NCBI RefSeq assembly: GCF_030053135.1
Contig: NZ_CP125652.1
Span: forward strand, 4,086,501-4,150,500
Direction of reading: 5' to 3'
Source: Rhizobium sp. BT04
GTDB taxonomy: Bacteria > Pseudomonadota > Alphaproteobacteria > Rhizobiales > Rhizobiaceae
DNA length: 64,000 nt
Shown here: in pieces, positions 60,795 through 64,000 of the stretch
Position numbering within the stretch: the first letter of the stretch is position 1
Layout: the number at the start of each line of letters is the position of its first letter
The notes under the pieces: generated by a model
Seen by the model: only the letters and a program-made list of their open reading frames with translations
Told to the model about the DNA's origin: nothing
The model's database searches: none
Program-made: the position numbers and the translations under genes

Positions 60795-61877
60795 ATGGAT
60801 ATGGAAGACCTGAACGAGGCCGGCAACGGCAGCGAAGATTTTGGCGCGTCCGACGGGGCGCCGGTGAGCATCCGCGACAGCCTGAAGGCGGCGATCGACA
60901 CCGTCGAAGGCAATGGACCGGGCGAACTCACCGGCCAGCCGCGCGACGGCGACAATGGCCGCTTCCTGGCCAAGGGGCAGGAGCAAGCCGCAGCGGCGAG
61001 GGCAGGGCAGGCGCCGGCAGCCAACGCCGCTTTGGCCGCCCAGCAGCAGACGCCGCAAGCACAAAGCCGAGCGCAGAGCGGCGACCAGCCCGCATCCATT
61101 GGCAGCCGGGTTCCGCCCGGCTGGTCGGCGGAAGCCAAGGCGCAATTTGCAAGCCTTCCCGGCGAAGTGCAGGCGGCGATTACCAAGCGGGAACAGGAGG
61201 TCGATAACGGCTTCCGCGTCCTGCAGGATTACAAGGGGCTCGAGGAGTTCACGCCGCTCATCCGCCAGGCCGGCATGACCCATGCCGATGTCATGCGCCG
61301 GGCGATCGACTGGGAGAAGGCGCTCATCCACGATCCCGTCAACACCGTCGTTCACGTCGCCAGGATGGCCGGGGTCAATCTTCACGCCCTCGTCAATGGC
61401 CAGACGGGGGAGATCCTGCAGCGTAATCCGCAGCAGGCCGGACTACAGCAAGGAGGGCCGCAGCCGCGATCCATCAATGTCGAGGCGACGGTCGAACATG
61501 TTCTGCGGAAAAGGGACACCGAAACTCAAGTCGATGCCTTCCTTTCCGACCCGGTAAACGCGCACGCCGAAGATGTGCTTGACGACATGGTCGCCCTTAT
61601 CAATGCAGGGCGGGCAACGTCGCTTCAGGACGCCTACGACGCCGCATGCTGGATGCGCCCGGACATTCGCCGGCAGTTGATCAGCCAGACTGCGCCGGCT
61701 CCTGTCCATCCACAGCAAGCCCAGAGGGCCGCAGCGGCAGATCAAGCCCGCCGCGCCTCGCGATCCATCTCTGGTTCCTCCGCGCCGGGCCCGACCCGCG
61801 ACGCGGCAAGAGGCCAGCCCACCTCCATCCGGGACTCGCTGCGCGACGCCATGCGTTTTTCGCGCGGTCAGGTCTGA
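60795..61877 (+). CDS. scaffold-like phage head protein
   Basis: A 360-residue protein rich in Ala, Gln, Arg and Asp, largely helical, with a disordered N-terminal region (DNGRFLAKGQEQAAAARAGQ) and then a conserved core, PPGWSAEAKAQFASLPGEVQ, AAITKREQEVDNGFRVLQDY, and HADVMRRAIDWEKALIHDPV. The position between portal and capsid genes, and the charged helical composition, indicate a scaffolding protein for procapsid assembly. Two near-identical SIRDSL segments lie at residues 25-30 and 344-349. Start: ATG 60795, or ATG 60801. Confidence 0.7.
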   Translation: MDMEDLNEAGNGSEDFGASDGAPVSIRDSLKAAIDTVEGNGPGELTGQPRDGDNGRFLAKGQEQAAAARAGQAPAANAALAAQQQTPQAQSRAQSGDQPASIGSRVPPGWSAEAKAQFASLPGEVQAAITKREQEVDNGFRVLQDYKGLEEFTPLIRQAGMTHADVMRRAIDWEKALIHDPVNTVVHVARMAGVNLHALVNGQTGEILQRNPQQAGLQQGGPQPRSINVEATVEHVLRKRDTETQVDAFLSDPVNAHAEDVLDDMVALINAGRATSLQDAYDAACWMRPDIRRQLISQTAPAPVHPQQAQRAAAADQARRASRSISGSSAPGPTRDAARGQPTSIRDSLRDAMRFSRGQV

Positions 61878-61909
61878 TCAAATGCCAATTCTGATCAAAG
61901 GAATGATCA

Positions 61910-62884
61910 ATGCCCATCTCGCCCAACCTTTCTGAAATCGTCACCACGACGCTGCGCAACCGCAGCGGCACGGTGGCCGACGACGTGACGAAGAACAACG
62001 GTCTTCTCACCCGTCTCAACAGCCGCGGCCGCAAGAAGCCCATCTCCGGCGGCCGCACCATCGTCCAGGAACTGCAATATCAAGAGAATGGCAGCTTCAA
62101 GCGCTATTCCGGCTACGATATCCTGAACGTCCAGCCTTCCGACGTCATCACCGCTGCCGAATACGATCTCAAGCAGGCGGCGGTCGCCGTCTCCATGTCG
62201 GGCCTCGAACAGCTGCAAAACTCCGGCGAGGATGCGATCCTCGATCTGCTCGAGCAGCGCATCGAAAACGCCGAAACGACGCTGAAGAACAACATCGCGC
62301 TTGACTGCTATTCCGACGGCACCGCCGATGGCGGACGGCAGATCGGCGGCCTGCAGCTGTTGATCTCGACCTCGCCGACCTCGGGCACCGTCGGCGGCAT
62401 TTCGCGCGCCACCTGGGGTTTCTGGCGCAACCAGAAATTCTCGGCCTCGGCCGATGGCGGTGCGGCTGCCTCGAACGCCAACATCCAGAGCTACATGAAC
62501 CGGCTCTATATGTCCTGCGTGCGCGGCTCCGACGCGCCGGATCTTGTCGTCGCCGACAACAACTTCTTCCGCCTCTACTGGGAATCGCTGCAGGCGATCC
62601 AGCGCATCACCTCGGCGGACAAGGGCATGGCCGGCTTCCAGTCGCTGCAATATATGGGCGCCGACGTGATCTTCGACGGCGGTTTCGGCGGCGGCGCACC
62701 GCTCAACCAGATGTTCTTCCTGAACACCAAATACCTGTTCTACCGCCCGCACCGCGACCGCGACATGGCGCCGATCGGCGACGAGCGCATGAACACCAAC
62801 CAGGATGCCTTCGTGCAGCTCATGGGCTTCGCCGGCAACCTCACCATGAACAACGCCTTCCTGCAGGGCGTGTTGTTCGCCTGA
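61910..62884 (+). CDS. phage major capsid protein
   Basis: A 324-residue protein with the HK97-like capsid layout for this group: SEIVTTTLRNRSGTVADDVT, GGRTIVQELQYQENGSFKRY (N-arm and E-loop region), ITAAEYDLKQAAVAVSMSGL, then LDCYSDGTADGGRQIGGLQL, PDLVVADNNFFRLYWESLQA and QSLQYMGADVIFDGGFGGGA. Ends YKFYRP-type segment (NTKYLFYRPHRDRDMAPIGD) and a hydrophobic C-terminus. The start has AAGGAATGATCA upstream. It is the most conserved head gene here. Confidence 0.92.
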   Translation: MPISPNLSEIVTTTLRNRSGTVADDVTKNNGLLTRLNSRGRKKPISGGRTIVQELQYQENGSFKRYSGYDILNVQPSDVITAAEYDLKQAAVAVSMSGLEQLQNSGEDAILDLLEQRIENAETTLKNNIALDCYSDGTADGGRQIGGLQLLISTSPTSGTVGGISRATWGFWRNQKFSASADGGAAASNANIQSYMNRLYMSCVRGSDAPDLVVADNNFFRLYWESLQAIQRITSADKGMAGFQSLQYMGADVIFDGGFGGGAPLNQMFFLNTKYLFYRPHRDRDMAPIGDERMNTNQDAFVQLMGFAGNLTMNNAFLQGVLFA

Positions 62885-62907
62885 TCGTCAACGAAAGGAA
62901 CAAGCAA

Positions 62908-63693
62908 ATGTCGATCGCATCAATCCAGTCCGATCGTCTTGGCGCGAACCCGTTCGTCGTCGAAGGCCCGATCGTTTCCGGCTCCGGTATTCCCGGGCCG
63001 AACTTCGCCCTCGGCGCCATCGCCGGCGGCGATCGTGAATCCGAATGGGTCTATTGCCAGCTCGTGCTGGCCTCGCAGACGACCCTTCAGCCCGGCCAGT
63101 GGTTCCAGTGGACCCGGGATTATGTCGCTTCGCTGCTGACCACGGCGGCTGCCGTCGTCGGCCAGCGCTGCGGCGTCTTTTCGGGGGCTGCCCAGCCGCC
63201 GACGCTGACCGGCGGCCCGGTCGGTGCCATCACACTGGCCGCCGGCACCTATTACATCTGGCTGCAGCGCAACGGCCAGGCGCCGTCGCAGGTGGCGACC
63301 GCAACGGCGGCCCTCGTCGTTGCCGAGACCACCGCCACCGCAGGCCAGGCGAGTGCCCCGGCCTCGGCCACGGCAACCACCAAGGCCATCGCCAACGTCA
63401 ACTTCGCGGCGGCCAACCAGACGTTTACGGCAACCACCGTCAACGGCTCCAGTCTGCTGACGAGCCTTTCCGGCCTCAATGCCGGTTCCGGCCCGTTCAT
63501 CGGCGCGGCGGTTGCCGGCACCGGCATTCCGGGCGGCGCGACCATTTCGGGCATCACCTACAGCCCGAACGGCGTCATCCAGAGCATCACGCTCTCGGCC
63601 AGTGCCACCGCCAACGGCACTGGTATCACCATCACCGCGACGGGCGTGCTCGAAGCGACACTGATGCGGCCGTTCCTGTCGAAGGTGAACTAA
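62908..63693 (+). CDS. phage head/tail-associated protein, Ala/Thr-rich (261 aa)
   Basis: The N-terminal half is a compact domain (NPFVVEGPIVSGSGIPGPNF; CQLVLASQTTLQPGQWFQWT); the second half is Ala/Thr/Gly-rich and beta-prone (ATTKAIANVNFAAANQTFTA; GTGIPGGATISGITYSPNGV), resembling Ig-like or decoration segments in phage proteins. It follows the capsid gene by 23 bp with GAAAGGAACAAGCAA upstream. A head decoration or fibre-type role is inferred from place and composition. Confidence 0.65.
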   Translation: MSIASIQSDRLGANPFVVEGPIVSGSGIPGPNFALGAIAGGDRESEWVYCQLVLASQTTLQPGQWFQWTRDYVASLLTTAAAVVGQRCGVFSGAAQPPTLTGGPVGAITLAAGTYYIWLQRNGQAPSQVATATAALVVAETTATAGQASAPASATATTKAIANVNFAAANQTFTATTVNGSSLLTSLSGLNAGSGPFIGAAVAGTGIPGGATISGITYSPNGVIQSITLSASATANGTGITITATGVLEATLMRPFLSKVN

Positions 63694-63707
63694 ACTCGAG
63701 TCATCGA

Positions 63708-63729
63708 CGGGCGCCTCGGCGCCCGTTTT
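63708..63729 (+). terminator. terminator after the head gene operon
   Basis: CGGGCGCC-TC-GGCGCCCG followed by TTTT: an 8-bp GC-rich stem and T-run, 14 bp after the stop codon. It closes the packaging/head transcription unit. Confidence 0.88.
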
Positions 63730-63751
63730 CGCCGACCTCTTTATGCGCGGC

Positions 63752-63896
63752 CTGCCCCTCATCCGCCTGCCGGCACCTTCTCCCCGTAAACGGGGCGAAG
63801 GGGATATGCAGCACCCTCTCCCTTCCCCCCAGACCTATCGCGGGGCACGTCCCCTCTCCCCGTCAGAACGGGGAGAGGGCCAGAGTGAGGGGCGGC
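63752..63896. repeat. RIME-like intergenic mosaic element, copy 4
   Basis: Starts CTGCCCCTCATCCGCCTGCC and ends GAGGGCCAGAGTGAGGGGC, with CCCCGTAAACGGGGCGAAGG and CCCCTCTCCCCGTCAGAACG inside. A host-type intergenic element between two phage genes shows that the prophage has been resident long enough to accumulate it. Confidence 0.8.
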
Positions 63897-63970
63897 CACC
63901 GGCACGACATCACAGCCGGCGCTCCGGCGCCAATCCCTCATTTCCCCGCCATCAACAGCGAGCAAGCACC

Positions 63971-64000
63971 ATGCCCGACAGCAACACCGGAATTTATGCC
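63971..64000 (+). CDS. start of a further phage gene (cut by window end)
   Basis: ATG 63971 opens MPDSNTGIYA, still open at the window edge. The spacing after the RIME element and the phage context make it a likely next structural gene. There is no good ribosome binding site directly upstream. Confidence 0.35.
   Translation, partial: MPDSNTGIYA

Noticed and set aside
63759..63965. 68-codon frame on the minus strand
   Set aside because: Entirely inside RIME copy 4; the same peptide-like tail arises from other RIME copies.

Overview
The window looks like chromosome (or a large chromosome-like replicon) of a Rhizobium of the leguminosarum/etli group. Reasons: high-GC coding with Rhizobiales-type proteins (PPDK, a DUF982 protein, a GcrA-like protein, a class II aldolase/adducin protein), four copies of a RIME-like intergenic mosaic element, and several other dispersed palindromic repeats. 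The species assignment is inference; no rRNA or other marker is present.

Layout. (1) 1-8.3 kb: housekeeping and conserved hypothetical genes: the 3' part of ppdK, small lipoprotein and zinc-ribbon genes, a DUF1499-type membrane protein, a DCC-thioredoxin/saccharopine-dehydrogenase-like operon and an MBL hydrolase. (2) 8.45-12.8 kb: tRNA-Gln followed by a visibly AT-richer island: a GIY-YIG protein, an unrecognised 285-aa protein, and a two-gene operon in which an XRE-HTH/ASCH protein precedes a PIN-GNAT-PUA-like triple-domain protein behind a perfect 28-bp palindrome. This looks like a toxin-antitoxin or defence-type module. (3) 12.9-26.2 kb: core-type metabolism and envelope genes: SDR, a TetR regulator divergent from a PspA/YiaA operon with three operator copies, an MFS-PlsC-AMP-ligase fusion, an M19 dipeptidase, a TetA-like exporter, a SerC-SerA-like fusion, a lipoprotein and tRNA-Pro. 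(4) 26.6-32.6 kb: an outer-membrane beta-barrel gene, then the control and early module of a prophage: leftward small genes, an S24-type repressor, five matching operators, and a rightward operon of small DNA-binding proteins. (5) 32.7-54.8 kb: about 23 kb of non-phage accessory genes: APH-like kinase, glycosyltransferase 25, a two-component system, a serine hydrolase, an IS110-family element with a 335-bp terminal duplication, cupin, aldolase, deaminase, a TadG/vWA protein, an orphan nucleotidyltransferase, an ArsR/SDR pair and hydrolases. (6) 54.8-56.0 kb: a degenerate tandem array. (7) 56.0-64 kb: the prophage packaging and head module (spike-base-like protein, small and large terminase, portal, scaffold-like protein, major capsid, a further head or tail protein), cut off by the window edge.

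The two phage blocks are co-oriented and in canonical order. The segment between them is bounded by same-orientation copies of one dispersed repeat, so the prophage may have been split by a 23-kb segment. No integrase, CRISPR array, rRNA or replication origin was found. The candidates most worth following for new biology are the HTH-ASCH / PIN-GNAT-PUA pair, the structured non-coding stretch under phage operator control at 28.6-28.9 kb, the nucleotidyltransferase with paired 29-bp sites, and the duplicated IS110 end.
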